A stretch of 64,000 nucleotides of DNA from Nannocystis punicea (GTDB taxonomy: Bacteria > Myxococcota_A > Polyangia > Nannocystales > Nannocystaceae): NCBI RefSeq assembly GCF_026965555.1, contig NZ_CP114040.1:8282001-8346000 (forward strand), read 5' to 3'. Within the stretch, counting starts at the first letter, position 1. Every line of letters starts with the position of its first letter. The position numbers and the translations under genes were made by a program. Positions 52,401-60,800 of this stretch are shown here, in pieces. Under the pieces are notes generated by a model. That model was not told where the DNA came from. It was given only the letters and a program-made list of their open reading frames with translations, and did no database searches.

Positions 52401-54374
52401 GCGCCGGCCGGCCTGCACGTCGAGGCGGGCGAGGTCGAAGCGGGCCCGCGGATCGTCGAGCAGCGCGGCGGCGGCGTTGAGGTGGTTGACGACCGCGAAC
52501 AGGCGCTCGGGCGCGACCTCGGAGCCGATCGGGCCGCGCAGCTCGCGACCGATCCGCAGGTGCACGCCGGCCCGCTCGGCCTCGGGCGTGAGGCTGTAGG
52601 CGGCCTGCTGCACGCGGTCGTGGGTGAACTTGAGCTGCCCGGCGCGCGCGACCACCAGCGAGTCGGTCAGCGCCGGCGCGAGGTCGGCCATCACCGCCGC
52701 CTCGTCGCGGCCGAGCAGCACGGCCAGGGTCGCCGGCGCGATCTCGGCGCCGGCGCAGGCGAGCAGGCTGAGCGCCCGCTGGGCCGGGCCCGACAGGCCG
52801 CGCAGGCGCTCGAGCATCAGCGCGACGATGTTGTCGGTGTAGCCCTTGGCCTCGATCGCGCCCAGGTCCCAGCGCCACGCGCCGACCTCGGGGTCGAGGT
52901 AGAGCAGCCCCTCGGCGGCCAGCATCGTCAAGAACTGGCCGACGAAGAAGGGGTTGCCCGCGGTCTTGGCGTGCAGCAGCCCGGACAGCTGGGCCGCGGC
53001 CTCGGGGCTGCAGCGCAGGGTGTCGAGCAGCAGCGCGGCGACGTGCTGCGGCGGCAGCGGGGCGACGAGGAGGTCCGACACGCGCACGTCGGCGCTCTGG
53101 ATCTCGAGCAGCGCGCCCGTCCACGGGTGCGACGGGCCGATCTCGCCGTCGCGGTAGGCGCACACGACGAGCACGTGCTGCACGTCGGGGTGCGTGAGGA
53201 TGTGCTGCAGCAGGCGGATGCTGGCGGTGTCGGCCCACTGCAGGTCGTCGAGGAACAGGATCAGCGGCTGGTCGGGCTGGGCGAACACGCCGATGAACTG
53301 GCGCAGCACCCGGTTGAAGCGGTTCTGCGCCTCGAGCAGCGGCTGCGGCGGGACCGGCGGCTGCGGCCCGATCACCAGCTCCATCTGCGGGATGATGTCG
53401 ATGATCAGCTGGCCGAGGTTGCCGAGCTCGGCCTGCAGGCGCTGGCGCCAGGCCGCGAGGTGCTCCTCGCTGGCGGCGAGCAGCTGGCGGGCGAGCTCGC
53501 CGAACGCCCTGACCAGGGTGGCGTACGGGATGTCGCGGTCGTACTGGTCGAACTTGCCGGCGACGAAGACGCCGGGCTGGCCGGTGTGACGGCGCTCGAG
53601 GCCGTGCACCAGCGCCGACTTGCCGATGCCCGAGGGCCCGCGCACCAGCGCCAGCTCCGGCGCGCCGCGCTGGGCGACCCGCTCGCGCGCCGCCTCGAGC
53701 GCCTGCAGCTCGGCGTCGCGGCCGTAGAGGCGCTGGGAGATCCGCAGCTGCTCGGGCACGTCGCGCAGGCCGAGGACGAAGCGCGTCTCGCCGTCGCCGC
53801 GGCCGGCCGCGGCGAGCCAGCGGTCGAGGTCGGCGATCAGGCCCGACGCGCTCTGGTAGCGCTCGTCGGCGGCCTTCGCCAGCAGCTTGAGCACGATCTC
53901 CGCCAGCGGCACCGGGACCTCGCCGCGCAGCTCGGTCGGCGGACGCGGGGCCTGGGCCACGTGGGCGTGCGTCCACCCGAGCAGGTCGACCGCGGTGAAC
54001 GGCGGCGCGCCGGTCAAGAGCTCGTGGAACAACGCGCCCAGCGAATAGAGGTCGGCGCGGTGGTCGGGGGCGTGCAGCGTCGGCTGCAACAATTCGGGGG
54101 CCGCGTAGGCGAGCTCGTCGGGCCGATGCGCGGCCAGCCAGTCGGCGCCCTCGTCCGCGCCGTCGAGCTCGGCCACGTCGTCGCCCTCGAGGCGGACCAG
54201 GCGCGGCGCGAGGTGGCGATGGGTGTGGCCCTGGCGGTGCATCGTGTGCACCGCGGCGGCGACGCTGCGGAGCAGGACGGCGGAGCGCTCCGGGGCGAGC
54301 GGGCGAGAAGCGAGCTCCAGCAGGGTCGTGGACAAGGACGATCCTTTCGCGTCGGCGAACGCGGGCGCGATCAT
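49431..54374 (-). CDS. Giant regulator: pseudokinase-AAA ATPase-GAF-PAS-STAS
   Basis: The ATG at 54372-54374 gives 1647 residues starting MIAPAFADAKGSSLSTTLLE. Residues 1-220 match the C-lobe of a Ser/Thr kinase (YAAPELLQPTLHAPDHRADL, YSLGALFHELLTG). The N-lobe is absent and the HRD site reads HRHLAP, so it is a pseudokinase. An AAA ATPase follows, with Walker A VRGPSGIGKSALVHGL and Walker B PLILFLDDLQWAD. A long helical region ends in a GAF domain (about 1195-1375), a PAS domain with WEADVVAGRLTYIGPQVAAL, and a C-terminal RsbR-like STAS domain (IIDLTGVEVVDTGTAQHIIA). Such proteins integrate signals in stress or development pathways. Target partners are unknown. Confidence 0.9.
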   Translation of the reverse strand: MIAPAFADAKGSSLSTTLLELASRPLAPERSAVLLRSVAAAVHTMHRQGHTHRHLAPRLVRLEGDDVAELDGADEGADWLAAHRPDELAYAAPELLQPTLHAPDHRADLYSLGALFHELLTGAPPFTAVDLLGWTHAHVAQAPRPPTELRGEVPVPLAEIVLKLLAKAADERYQSASGLIADLDRWLAAAGRGDGETRFVLGLRDVPEQLRISQRLYGRDAELQALEAARERVAQRGAPELALVRGPSGIGKSALVHGLERRHTGQPGVFVAGKFDQYDRDIPYATLVRAFGELARQLLAASEEHLAAWRQRLQAELGNLGQLIIDIIPQMELVIGPQPPVPPQPLLEAQNRFNRVLRQFIGVFAQPDQPLILFLDDLQWADTASIRLLQHILTHPDVQHVLVVCAYRDGEIGPSHPWTGALLEIQSADVRVSDLLVAPLPPQHVAALLLDTLRCSPEAAAQLSGLLHAKTAGNPFFVGQFLTMLAAEGLLYLDPEVGAWRWDLGAIEAKGYTDNIVALMLERLRGLSGPAQRALSLLACAGAEIAPATLAVLLGRDEAAVMADLAPALTDSLVVARAGQLKFTHDRVQQAAYSLTPEAERAGVHLRIGRELRGPIGSEVAPERLFAVVNHLNAAAALLDDPRARFDLARLDVQAGRRAKQANAYASALIYLRVALALLPADAWDAHFQLTFDLHRDLSECAYLCNDNEAAEQLFEAALSHARGPLERAEIFTLQISLYYSVGRMQESLDVGQKALRELGIDIPATPEARLAAFGPMIELAVARFSALDIEAMEHATSVADPARRVAAQVLVSLLPSSFYLDIVLFSIIILRLVELSLVHGETRDSVVGYASFALLLVTVLGEHDMSGRIARMTLRRLDAIADAGVHAKVRTIYGWFSGPWHEPLPQILAHLRAGQQAGIEAGDLSAYGAFALLGQDTLLLCRGDALAQVEEQWARHRSSYVQMQHEIAVMTVDVVLAQLPRLRGARVDADDAVEPVTKTAGSALGTHHFLRMQRLYLLGDLGGALQAADRFAATKGNGLLGTFLGADGDFYCALVAAAVADREPVRRAEMLERVRVQAALTERLATGCPANFRARAELLGAELLRLEGRSAEALPRLEAAARSAAQESFLAVEAIACERAGELARALGLGIAAVAYFERARSLYARWGASAKLAQLASRVPELGPMTPPGSQWLSVDALAVVKATQALSGELMQDKLLSSLMHIVLEHAGAQNGHLLLLERERLVVAAGARTGDQGVEVTLPATRPLAAGDELALSIVQYVRRTREQVLLTDARSSPLFAADPHLAAGQVRSVLCVPIVRSGGLVGVLYLENNWMSGAFTPQRTAVLELLLTQAAISLAVSSLYGDLARENRERKQVEQGLRESEDRMRQLVESAGAIPWEADVVAGRLTYIGPQVAALLGHGSARFTAEFGFLPGITHPDDREALALHLSAIGGEARELEFRVRAEDGEELWLHSIRGGQKARGDGPLRRGFFFDATARKRTEASLRDKLEIIAAQQEAIRQLSTPIIEVWEGVVLMPLFGTIDPGQAMRMQELLLDAIGRLRARFAIIDLTGVEVVDTGTAQHIIALIRAVQLLGARGIVVGVRPDVASSIISLGIELNRIATLSTLREALLVCMQDGLRRKKR

Positions 54375-54637
54375 CGAACAATTGCGGCGAGTCCGACAAG
54401 GGTCGAGCGAGCGCAAGAGCGCTCCCTCGCCGACAAATCGAACGTGACGCGCCGCGAATGCGGCGAGCGCCGCACCCATCGTGCGAGGATGTGCGCGTAG
54501 AGCGGCAAGCGCGGCGGACGTGCTCGGCAGGCGCGAAGCGAGGGACGTGAATGCGCGCGCACAGGGGAGCGGCCGATGCAGCGGCGCCCCGATTCCAGCG
54601 GGCGCCGGCGTCGATTACGTGCGCGATGGCCGACGGC

Positions 54638-55141
54638 TCACTCGCCGCCCTGGCGCAGCGCCAGCGACTCGCCCGCGATCGCGGCCCCGCCTTCGAGGCA
54701 CAGCATCCGCACGTGTCCGCTGCTGACGACGCGCCCGCCGTCGTCGCGGATCTCCACGCTCCACACTTGCGTGCGACGCCCGCGGTGCAGCGGCGTCGCG
54801 CGGGCGCGCAGCGTGCCGCCTCGCGTGCCCTGCAGGAACGAGGTCGTGTTCTCGAGGCCGACCGTCGACTGCCCGCGCGTCATCGCCGACAGCGCGGCCC
54901 CCGTGCTCGCCAGCGTCTCGACGATCGTCGCGTACACGCCGCCGTGGACCAGCCCGTACGGCTGCAGCAGCTGCGGACCCACCGGCACCTCGGCCTCGAT
55001 CAGGTCGGCGCTCACGTGCGTGAACACCAGGCCGATCACCCGGTCGATCGCGCTGCGGTGGTCGTTGAAGATCGCCGCGGTCGCGGCCGGATCGCTGCCG
55101 GCCCCGACCAGCGCCGCCAGAGCCTGGCCCGCGTCGGTCAT
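54638..55141 (-). CDS. PaaI-type hotdog thioesterase
   Basis: The ATG at 55139-55141 gives 167 residues starting MTDAGQALAALVGAGSDPAA. Its hotdog fold shows LIEAEVPVGPQLLQPYGLVH followed by GGVYATIVETLASTGAA, the active-site HGG helix, then TVGLENTTSFLQGTRGGTLR and WSVEIRDDGGRVVSSGHVRM. It likely hydrolyses acyl-CoA thioesters in the cytosol, like PaaI/YdiI. It lies downstream of the GST gene on the same strand but with a 14-bp array between them, so co-transcription is uncertain. Confidence 0.9.
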   Translation of the reverse strand: MTDAGQALAALVGAGSDPAATAAIFNDHRSAIDRVIGLVFTHVSADLIEAEVPVGPQLLQPYGLVHGGVYATIVETLASTGAALSAMTRGQSTVGLENTTSFLQGTRGGTLRARATPLHRGRRTQVWSVEIRDDGGRVVSSGHVRMLCLEGGAAIAGESLALRQGGE

Positions 55142-55219
55142 CGGCCCCACCGTACTCGCCGCGCCCGGCCGCTTCAAGCCGCGCCGCCGCCGCCCGGACC
55201 GACGTGTCGACCGTCCACC

Positions 55220-55289
55220 GACACTGTCGCATTCGCCATGTCCGATAAGACATGCCCCATCGGGCATGCCCCAGGAGACAGGCTCTACC
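55220..55289. repeat. 14-bp RCATGY array (5 units)
   Basis: Cores CTGTC (55224), ATGTCC (55238), ATGCCCC (55252), ATGCCCC (55266) and AGGCTC (55280) keep an exact 14-bp step. It fills the gap between the GST stop and the thioesterase start and reaches into the last codons of the GST gene. Confidence 0.9.
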
Positions 55290-56034
55290 CGCGGGCGAAG
55301 CCGGCCCGCGGCGTGTCGGTGCCGAGCGTCTCGGCGCTGATCGGCGCGCCGATGGCGGCCAGCGCCTGGCGGTGCTCGGCCGGCGGGACCTTGAGCAGGG
55401 CGCGCTCGAACTCCTTGAGGCGGACGAAGCTCGGCAGGGCCAGGGTCCGCTCGACCAGGCCGGCGAGGCGAGGCCAGCGCTCGGGGTCGGGCTTCACCTT
55501 CGCCAGGGCGGCGTTGCGCAGGAAGCTGGCGACGGCGATGTCGGCGATCGACAGCTCGCCGCAGAAGAACCCGTCGGCCGGCGCCTGCCCCTCGAGGTAG
55601 TCGAACACCTGCGGCACCTCGTCGCGCATGGTCCGCTCGATCAGCGCGGTGTCCGGCGCCTGGCCGAAGACCGCCGGCCGCACCACCAGCTGGGCGAAGA
55701 TCCGCCACAGGAACACCTCGGCCATGCGCGTGTCGGCGAACTCCTCGAGCCAGCGCGCCCGGGCCCGCAGCGCCGGCGCGCGCGGCAGCAGCGGCGGCGT
55801 CGGGTGGACCTCGTCGAGGTACTCGCAGATCACCGTCGAGTCGGTCAGGGTCAGGTCGCCGTCGACGAGCACGGGGATCCGCCGCAGCGGGCTGAGGGCG
55901 CTGAAGCCGTCGCCGCCGAGGAACGGGATGATCGGGTCGATCGTGTAGGCCACGCCCTTGAGGTCGAGCGCGACGAGCACCTTGCGGACGTAGGGCGAGA
56001 CGTAATTGCCGACGATGTGGACGGGGGGCTTCAC
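55285..56034 (-). CDS. Glutathione S-transferase
   Basis: A GTG at 56032-56034 gives 249 residues starting VKPPVHIVGNYVSPYVRKVL, the thioredoxin-fold start of GSTs. The GSH-binding Ser/Pro region is RRIPVLVDGDLTLTDSTVIC, followed by EYLDEVHPTPPLLPR. The helical C-terminal domain contains FFCGELSIADIAVASFLRNA, the conserved N-capping motif. It is a typical cytosolic detoxification enzyme, likely of a proteobacterial group. The frame is open upstream to 56130, but that stretch carries the next array and is unlikely to be translated. The end lies within the 55220-55289 array. Confidence 0.9.
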   Translation of the reverse strand: MKPPVHIVGNYVSPYVRKVLVALDLKGVAYTIDPIIPFLGGDGFSALSPLRRIPVLVDGDLTLTDSTVICEYLDEVHPTPPLLPRAPALRARARWLEEFADTRMAEVFLWRIFAQLVVRPAVFGQAPDTALIERTMRDEVPQVFDYLEGQAPADGFFCGELSIADIAVASFLRNAALAKVKPDPERWPRLAGLVERTLALPSFVRLKEFERALLKVPPAEHRQALAAIGAPISAETLGTDTPRAGFARG

Positions 56035-56082
56035 GCGCCGATCCGAGCACCGCGGCGCGGCGCTGTCAACCTGCGCGCGAGC

Positions 56083-56110
56083 GAACCTGTCCTCCGGGAC
56101 ATGTCGACTC
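56083..56110. repeat. 14-bp array (2 units)
   Basis: CTGTCC (56087) and ATGTCG (56101) are 14 bp apart. The array lies in the divergent spacer between the GST and HEAT-repeat genes. Confidence 0.6.
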
Positions 56111-56176
56111 TGCGCCGTGGGCCGCCTCACGCGAGGGCCGCGCCCGTCACGGGGTCCGCATCGGTGACGATGGGTC

Positions 56177-59100
56177 GTGACCGCGAGCGACCCCCACCCC
56201 CTCGCCCCGGCGCAGCTCCGCGCCGCGCTCGCCAGCCCGCAGGCGGCCGTGCGCCACGCCGGCCTGCTGCAGCTGCAGGATCGCCTGGCCCGCGCGGCGG
56301 ACCCCGAGGCGCTGGCGGAGCTGGCCGCGCTGCTGCCGACGTCGCCGGCCGGCCTGCCGCCGCCGCTGCAGCTGCGGCTGGCGGCGATGTACCGGTCCGT
56401 ATGGACATGGCGAAAAGAACATGTCCTTCCGGACTGGCGCTCCGTCGACCTCGAGCCGGCGGTCGCCCAGGCGTGGCTGCGGCTCGATCTGTCGGTCGCG
56501 CCGGCGACCCTGGCCCGGCGCGAGGTCGACGCGTTCGTGGTCGCCGCCCTGCGCAGCCTGTCCGCAGGCGACCTGCTCGAGCCGGCGGACCTGGTCGCGC
56601 TCGCCTGCGCTCACGCGCGGGTCGACGTGCAAGAGGAGGGCGCGCGGCTGCTGGACGAGTGCCTGCGCGCCGGCCTGCTCGCGCCGGCGCAGGCGATCGA
56701 GTCGCTGCGGACGCTGCTCGCCAGCGCCAGCCCGCCGCGGCGTCGCGACGCCTTGCTCGAGCTGGCGGCGCCGTGGGCCCGCGCGTGGCCGTGCCCGCGC
56801 GCGACCCTGCTGCCGCGGCTGGCGGACGACGACGTCGAGGTCGCGTGCGCCGCGGTGTACCTCGCCGCGCTGCACGATCTCCATACCGACCTGCGCGCGC
56901 TGGTCGAGGACGACAGCGCCGACCCGCGTGTGCGCGCCGAGGCGTTCGGCGCGGCGATGGCCCGCTGCGAGCGCGACGCCCTGCCCGCCTGGCTCGCCCT
57001 CGCTCTCGGCGATCCGGTCCTGTTCGGGCCGACCTGCCTGCGGGCTCTGCGAGCGCTGCACCGCCGGGCGATCTTCGTCGGCGACGCCGAGCTGCCCGCA
57101 GTGCTCGCGCTGGCCACCGGCGATCACAGCCTCGACCTCGACGAGCTGGCCGCGCTGACTTTCACCGCCCGCAAGCCGCTGCTGCGCCGCCTCGCCGACC
57201 TGCCCGCCGGCGACCCGCGGTGGCCGCGGCTGATGCCGCTGCTGGCCGCGATCGACAGCGACGAGGTGCCCGCGGTCCTGCACGCGCTGCTGGCCGGCAC
57301 CCGCGACCGCGACCTGCGGCGGCAGATCCTCCGTCAGCTCGGCCCGCTCCGCGACGCGTCCAGCGAGGCCGTCGTGCTCGCGCACCTCGAGCAGGAGCCG
57401 GCCGCCTGCCTGGGCGCGCTGCGCTGGCTCGGCGCCGCCGCCACCGTGACCGCCTTGAGCGAGGGCCTCGGATTGCACGACCAGGCCGGGGTGCGCCCGC
57501 ACCTGTGCGACCTCGCGGCCGACGCGGCCGCGCTGCTGTGGCACCTCATCGACCTCGACTCGCCGGTGCGCGCGCGCTTGCAATCCCGCCTGCGCTTCGA
57601 CGCGTTGCCGCTGGCGATCCACCGCGACCTCCAGCGGCCGCCGGCGCGCTTCAACCCCGCGCTGACGCTCGCGTGCGCGGTCGAGCCGGTCAGCGTGCGC
57701 GCGCTCGAGCTGCTCGGTCGCTTCGGCGGGGCGGACGACCTCGAGCTCGCGCGCGACCTGCTGCGCCGGGTCGTCTCCGAGATCGTCGCCGGGGTGCTCG
57801 TCGAACGCGACCGCGCGCCGCTGCGGATCGATCCCAGCCCGGTGCGCGCCAGCGAGGCGGAGCGGCAGATCCCCGAGGTCGCCCTGCAGGCGGTGCGCGA
57901 GCTCGGCCGACGGCTGTACGAGCGCGACGCGGTCCGGCCGGCGTGCCTGCTCGCCGCCCTCGGCGCCGCCGACGCCGGAGACCGCGTCCTCGCCGAGCTG
58001 CTGCTCGACCTCGACGACGAGCCGCTCGCGCCCGAGGCGCGCGCGATCGTGCTGCGCGCGCTGGTCTCGCAGCGGAGCCGCCGGACCCGGCGCGTGCGCC
58101 GGCACCTCCACCGCCACCTGCGTCACGCCGATCCGCAGGTCCGCGCCGCCGCAGTCACATGTCTCGCGAGACATGTCCCCGACGACCTGTGCGCGAGCCT
58201 GGTCAAGCTCGCCGAGGGCGACGACCTGCCGACCGCACGCCAGGCCCTGCTCGCGCTCGCCGAGGCGCGGGCCACCGCCGCCGCGCCGGCGATCGCCGCC
58301 TGGCTCGAGCACCCCAACATGAACCTCAAGAAGACCGCCGCCGAGGCGCTGCAGCGCGCCGGCTCGGCCGAGGTCGTGCCCGCGCTGGTGCGCTGGCTGG
58401 GCGCGCACGACAACCCGGGCCTGCGCGCCGCGCTGTCGGCCACGCTGGCCGCGCTGCTCGGCGACAGCGTCACGCCGACGCTGCTCGCCGCGCTCGACAG
58501 CCAGCCGCCCGCCGACCCGCACGCCGCCGCGCGCTGGCGCCTGTGGTCGCTCGCGCTCGACGGCCGGCTCGAACCAGCCGCCGTCTTGCACGCGGCCCGT
58601 CGCGGGGCGCCGTGGCTCCCGGTCTTCTTGCGCCTGTTGATCGATGGCAGCGTGCGCCTGCGCGGCGAGACGGGCTCGCTCGTGGCCCTGCTGCACCACC
58701 ACGGTCTGCACCTCCGCGACCTCCCGCTCCTCGCCCCCGCGCCGCTGCGTCCGGCCGTGCGAGCGCTGCGCGACCACGGTCTGACGAGTCACCCGGCCGA
58801 TCCCCGAAAGACCCGCGACCCCGAACCGACGAATCACCCCGCCGGCGGCCTGCCGGGTCACGCCGCCGACGTCCTCGCCGAGCCCGAGGCGCTCACGCCC
58901 GAGGAGCTCGCGGTCGTACGTCCCTACTTGCGCGAGTGGTTGCTCGCGCTGCGCGGCCCCGCGGGGGCAGGGGCGCTGGCCGTCGTGCTGCAGTTGTTCA
59001 CAGCCGGGCTCGAGCCCGCCGCGCTGCGCCAGTGCGCCGGGTTCGTCGACGACCTGGCCGCGCGGCTCGACGACACGCCGCGCGAGCGACTGCTCGCGTT

Positions 59101-60709
59101 GCTCGACGCCCTCGTGCCCGAGCTCGACGTCGCCGCCGGCCTCGAGCTGGCCGAGCGGCTGCGCCGCAGCGAGCCGCGTCCCAACCTGTCCCTTGGGTCA
59201 TGGCTCGGCCGCCTGCGCCGCTGCGGCGCCGTGCTCGTGCGCGCCGACCTCGAGCGCGCCCTGCAGGACTGCGCCGGCACCTCCGACCCGGTCGCGCACG
59301 CCCGCGCCGCCCTGCACGACGCGTTCCCGGGCCTGCCCGCGCTCGACGACGAGGCCCGACGCCTGCGCCCTCGCCTCGGCGAGTCGCTGCGCGCCGGCGA
59401 CGAGGCAGTCTTGTACGACCCGCGCGTCAGCCTCGAAATGCTCGTCGACCTCCACCCCGACGTCCCCGCCGACCTGCACGCCGCCTGGCTCGATCGCTTG
59501 CTGCAGGTCCAGCCGCTCGGCGTCGTCGGCCTGCAGCCGCGCCCGCCCGAGGCCCCGCGCCACCTGCCGCCGCCGCGCTCGGCCAAAGTCCTCGCCGCCC
59601 TGCTCGCCCGCCTGGCCCGCTCCGGGCTGCCCGAGCGCGAACGCGCCGCCGACCTCCTGCTCGCCTGGCCCGAGCCGGCGGCGCAGGCGGCCTTGCTCAC
59701 CGCCTGCCTCGAAGGACATGTCCCGATCACCATCCAGCGCGCCCGCGCGGTCGCCGGTCGGTTCGCCGCCGAGGCCTCGACGTGGATCGCCGCCGCCGAG
59801 CACGACCGCGAGCTGCGGGCCCGCGTCATCGCGCTGTTCGCCGGCCTCCGCCCGGAGGTCCTCCTCGATCTCGCGCCGACCCTGATCGCGTGGTGGATCG
59901 CCGGCCAGCCGCGCGAGCGCGACCTCCTCGCCGCCGGACTGCGGCGGCTCCCCGCCGGCCGCCTGCTGCAACTCCTCGCGCCGCGCCTGCGCGCCGGCGA
60001 GTGGGGCTGCCTCGACCTGCTGGGCGCGCCGTCGACCTTGACCCCGGAATGGCACGACTTGCTCGCCCGCGCCCCCGGCGACGGCGACCGCCTGCGCCAG
60101 CAGGCCCTGCGCAGCTCGATCGACGCGCGCGACCGTCCGCCGCCGCTCGACCTCGCCGCCCTGCGCACGCCCCTGCCCGCGCCCGCGCCCGCGCCTCCGG
60201 CTCGCACGGTCGCCGAGCTGCGGGCGGAGTTCGCCGGCGCCGGCCCCGAGCAGGTCCGGCAGGCGCTCAAGGACATGTCCGATCGCACAGGCGACGAATG
60301 GTTCGACCTGCTCGTCGAGCTGGTCGGCCACGCCAGCCCGCGCGTGCGCCTGCAGGCCCACCGCCTGCTGCGCACCGGCGACCGCGAACGCTACCTCCGC
60401 AGCGCCCTCGGCCTGCTCGACGACCCCGACCCGAACATCCAGCGCAGCGCGATCCGGGCCGTCTCGCACGCCGGCCACGCGCCCGCCGTCGCCGCTCTGA
60501 TCGCCCGCCTGGCCCACGAGCGCGACCCGCTGCACCGCGAGGTGATCGCGGCCCTGCGCCGCCTCGGCCCGCTCGCCGAGGACGCGCTGGTCCGCGCCGC
60601 CCGCGAGGCCCGCCCCGACCGGCGCCGCCGCTACGAAGAGGTTTTAAATGCGATCGCCGCCGACGTCGCGGCCGGCGAGCCGCCCGAGGACCCGCTCGAG
60701 GACGATTGA
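56177..60709 (+). CDS. Very large HEAT-repeat protein
   Basis: From a GTG at 56177 the protein has 1510 residues, starting VTASDPHPLAPAQLRAALAS. It is Leu/Ala/Arg/Asp-rich and built almost entirely of short paired helices: PQAAVRHAGLLQLQDRLARA, DPQVRAAAVTCLARHVPDDL, EHPNMNLKKTAAEALQRAGS, and DDPDPNIQRSAIRAVSHAGH. Asp-Pro-Asn and Ala-Ala-Ala-Ala-Leu cores mark HEAT/PBS-type units. It has no signal peptide, TM helix or catalytic motif, so it is probably a cytosolic scaffold. Five 14-bp arrays lie inside the gene. No partner is evident in the neighbourhood. Confidence 0.88.
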   Translation: MTASDPHPLAPAQLRAALASPQAAVRHAGLLQLQDRLARAADPEALAELAALLPTSPAGLPPPLQLRLAAMYRSVWTWRKEHVLPDWRSVDLEPAVAQAWLRLDLSVAPATLARREVDAFVVAALRSLSAGDLLEPADLVALACAHARVDVQEEGARLLDECLRAGLLAPAQAIESLRTLLASASPPRRRDALLELAAPWARAWPCPRATLLPRLADDDVEVACAAVYLAALHDLHTDLRALVEDDSADPRVRAEAFGAAMARCERDALPAWLALALGDPVLFGPTCLRALRALHRRAIFVGDAELPAVLALATGDHSLDLDELAALTFTARKPLLRRLADLPAGDPRWPRLMPLLAAIDSDEVPAVLHALLAGTRDRDLRRQILRQLGPLRDASSEAVVLAHLEQEPAACLGALRWLGAAATVTALSEGLGLHDQAGVRPHLCDLAADAAALLWHLIDLDSPVRARLQSRLRFDALPLAIHRDLQRPPARFNPALTLACAVEPVSVRALELLGRFGGADDLELARDLLRRVVSEIVAGVLVERDRAPLRIDPSPVRASEAERQIPEVALQAVRELGRRLYERDAVRPACLLAALGAADAGDRVLAELLLDLDDEPLAPEARAIVLRALVSQRSRRTRRVRRHLHRHLRHADPQVRAAAVTCLARHVPDDLCASLVKLAEGDDLPTARQALLALAEARATAAAPAIAAWLEHPNMNLKKTAAEALQRAGSAEVVPALVRWLGAHDNPGLRAALSATLAALLGDSVTPTLLAALDSQPPADPHAAARWRLWSLALDGRLEPAAVLHAARRGAPWLPVFLRLLIDGSVRLRGETGSLVALLHHHGLHLRDLPLLAPAPLRPAVRALRDHGLTSHPADPRKTRDPEPTNHPAGGLPGHAADVLAEPEALTPEELAVVRPYLREWLLALRGPAGAGALAVVLQLFTAGLEPAALRQCAGFVDDLAARLDDTPRERLLALLDALVPELDVAAGLELAERLRRSEPRPNLSLGSWLGRLRRCGAVLVRADLERALQDCAGTSDPVAHARAALHDAFPGLPALDDEARRLRPRLGESLRAGDEAVLYDPRVSLEMLVDLHPDVPADLHAAWLDRLLQVQPLGVVGLQPRPPEAPRHLPPPRSAKVLAALLARLARSGLPERERAADLLLAWPEPAAQAALLTACLEGHVPITIQRARAVAGRFAAEASTWIAAAEHDRELRARVIALFAGLRPEVLLDLAPTLIAWWIAGQPRERDLLAAGLRRLPAGRLLQLLAPRLRAGEWGCLDLLGAPSTLTPEWHDLLARAPGDGDRLRQQALRSSIDARDRPPPLDLAALRTPLPAPAPAPPARTVAELRAEFAGAGPEQVRQALKDMSDRTGDEWFDLLVELVGHASPRVRLQAHRLLRTGDRERYLRSALGLLDDPDPNIQRSAIRAVSHAGHAPAVAALIARLAHERDPLHREVIAALRRLGPLAEDALVRAAREARPDRRRRYEEVLNAIAADVAAGEPPEDPLEDD
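56403..56444. repeat. 14-bp array inside the HEAT-repeat gene (3 units)
   Basis: ATGGCG (56407), ATGTCCTT (56421) and TGGCG after GGAC (56435) are 14 bp apart. The locus encodes WTWRKEHVLPDW, a stretch unlike the surrounding repeats. Confidence 0.7.
58155..58196. repeat. 14-bp array inside the HEAT-repeat gene (3 units)
   Basis: ATGTCTC (58159), ATGTCCCC (58173) and CTGTGC (58187) are 14 bp apart; ACATGTCTC-GC-GAGACATGT is a perfect nine-base stem. It encodes VTCLARHVPDDLC. Confidence 0.8.
59182..59209. repeat. 14-bp array inside the HEAT-repeat gene (2 units)
   Basis: CTGTCCC (59186) and ATGGCTC (59200) are 14 bp apart. Confidence 0.5.
59714..59741. repeat. 14-bp array inside the HEAT-repeat gene (2 units)
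   Basis: ATGTCCCG (59718) and ATCCAG (59732) are 14 bp apart; encodes LEGHVPITIQ. Confidence 0.55.
60271..60298. repeat. 14-bp array inside the HEAT-repeat gene (2 units)
   Basis: ATGTCCG (60275) and AGGCG after CAC (60289) are 14 bp apart; encodes KDMSDRTGD. Confidence 0.55.
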
Positions 60710-60744
60710 GCCCGGACCTGGCCGCGCCGACCACGAGCCTCGAG

Positions 60745-60800
60745 CGACATGACTTTTAGGCCATTGTCTCGAGGGCATGTCCCATTCGCCATGTCCGCGC
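60745..60800. repeat. 14-bp RCATGY array (4 units) after the HEAT-repeat gene
   Basis: Cores ATGACT (60749), ATTGTCTC (60763), ATGTCCC (60777) and ATGTCC (60791) keep a 14-bp step. It lies downstream of the HEAT-repeat gene and inside the C-terminal part of the frameshifted relic on the other strand. Confidence 0.8.

Noticed and set aside
49321..54500. Plus-strand open frame of about 1700 codons opposite the giant regulator
   Set aside because: It is rich in Arg, His, Gln and Val-Gly-Asp runs and has no domain; it is open because the minus-strand gene has almost no A/T third positions.
55252..60759. Plus-strand open frame of 1835 codons overlapping the HEAT-repeat gene
   Set aside because: The composition is Arg/Ala/Pro filler; the frame with HEAT repeats is supported instead.
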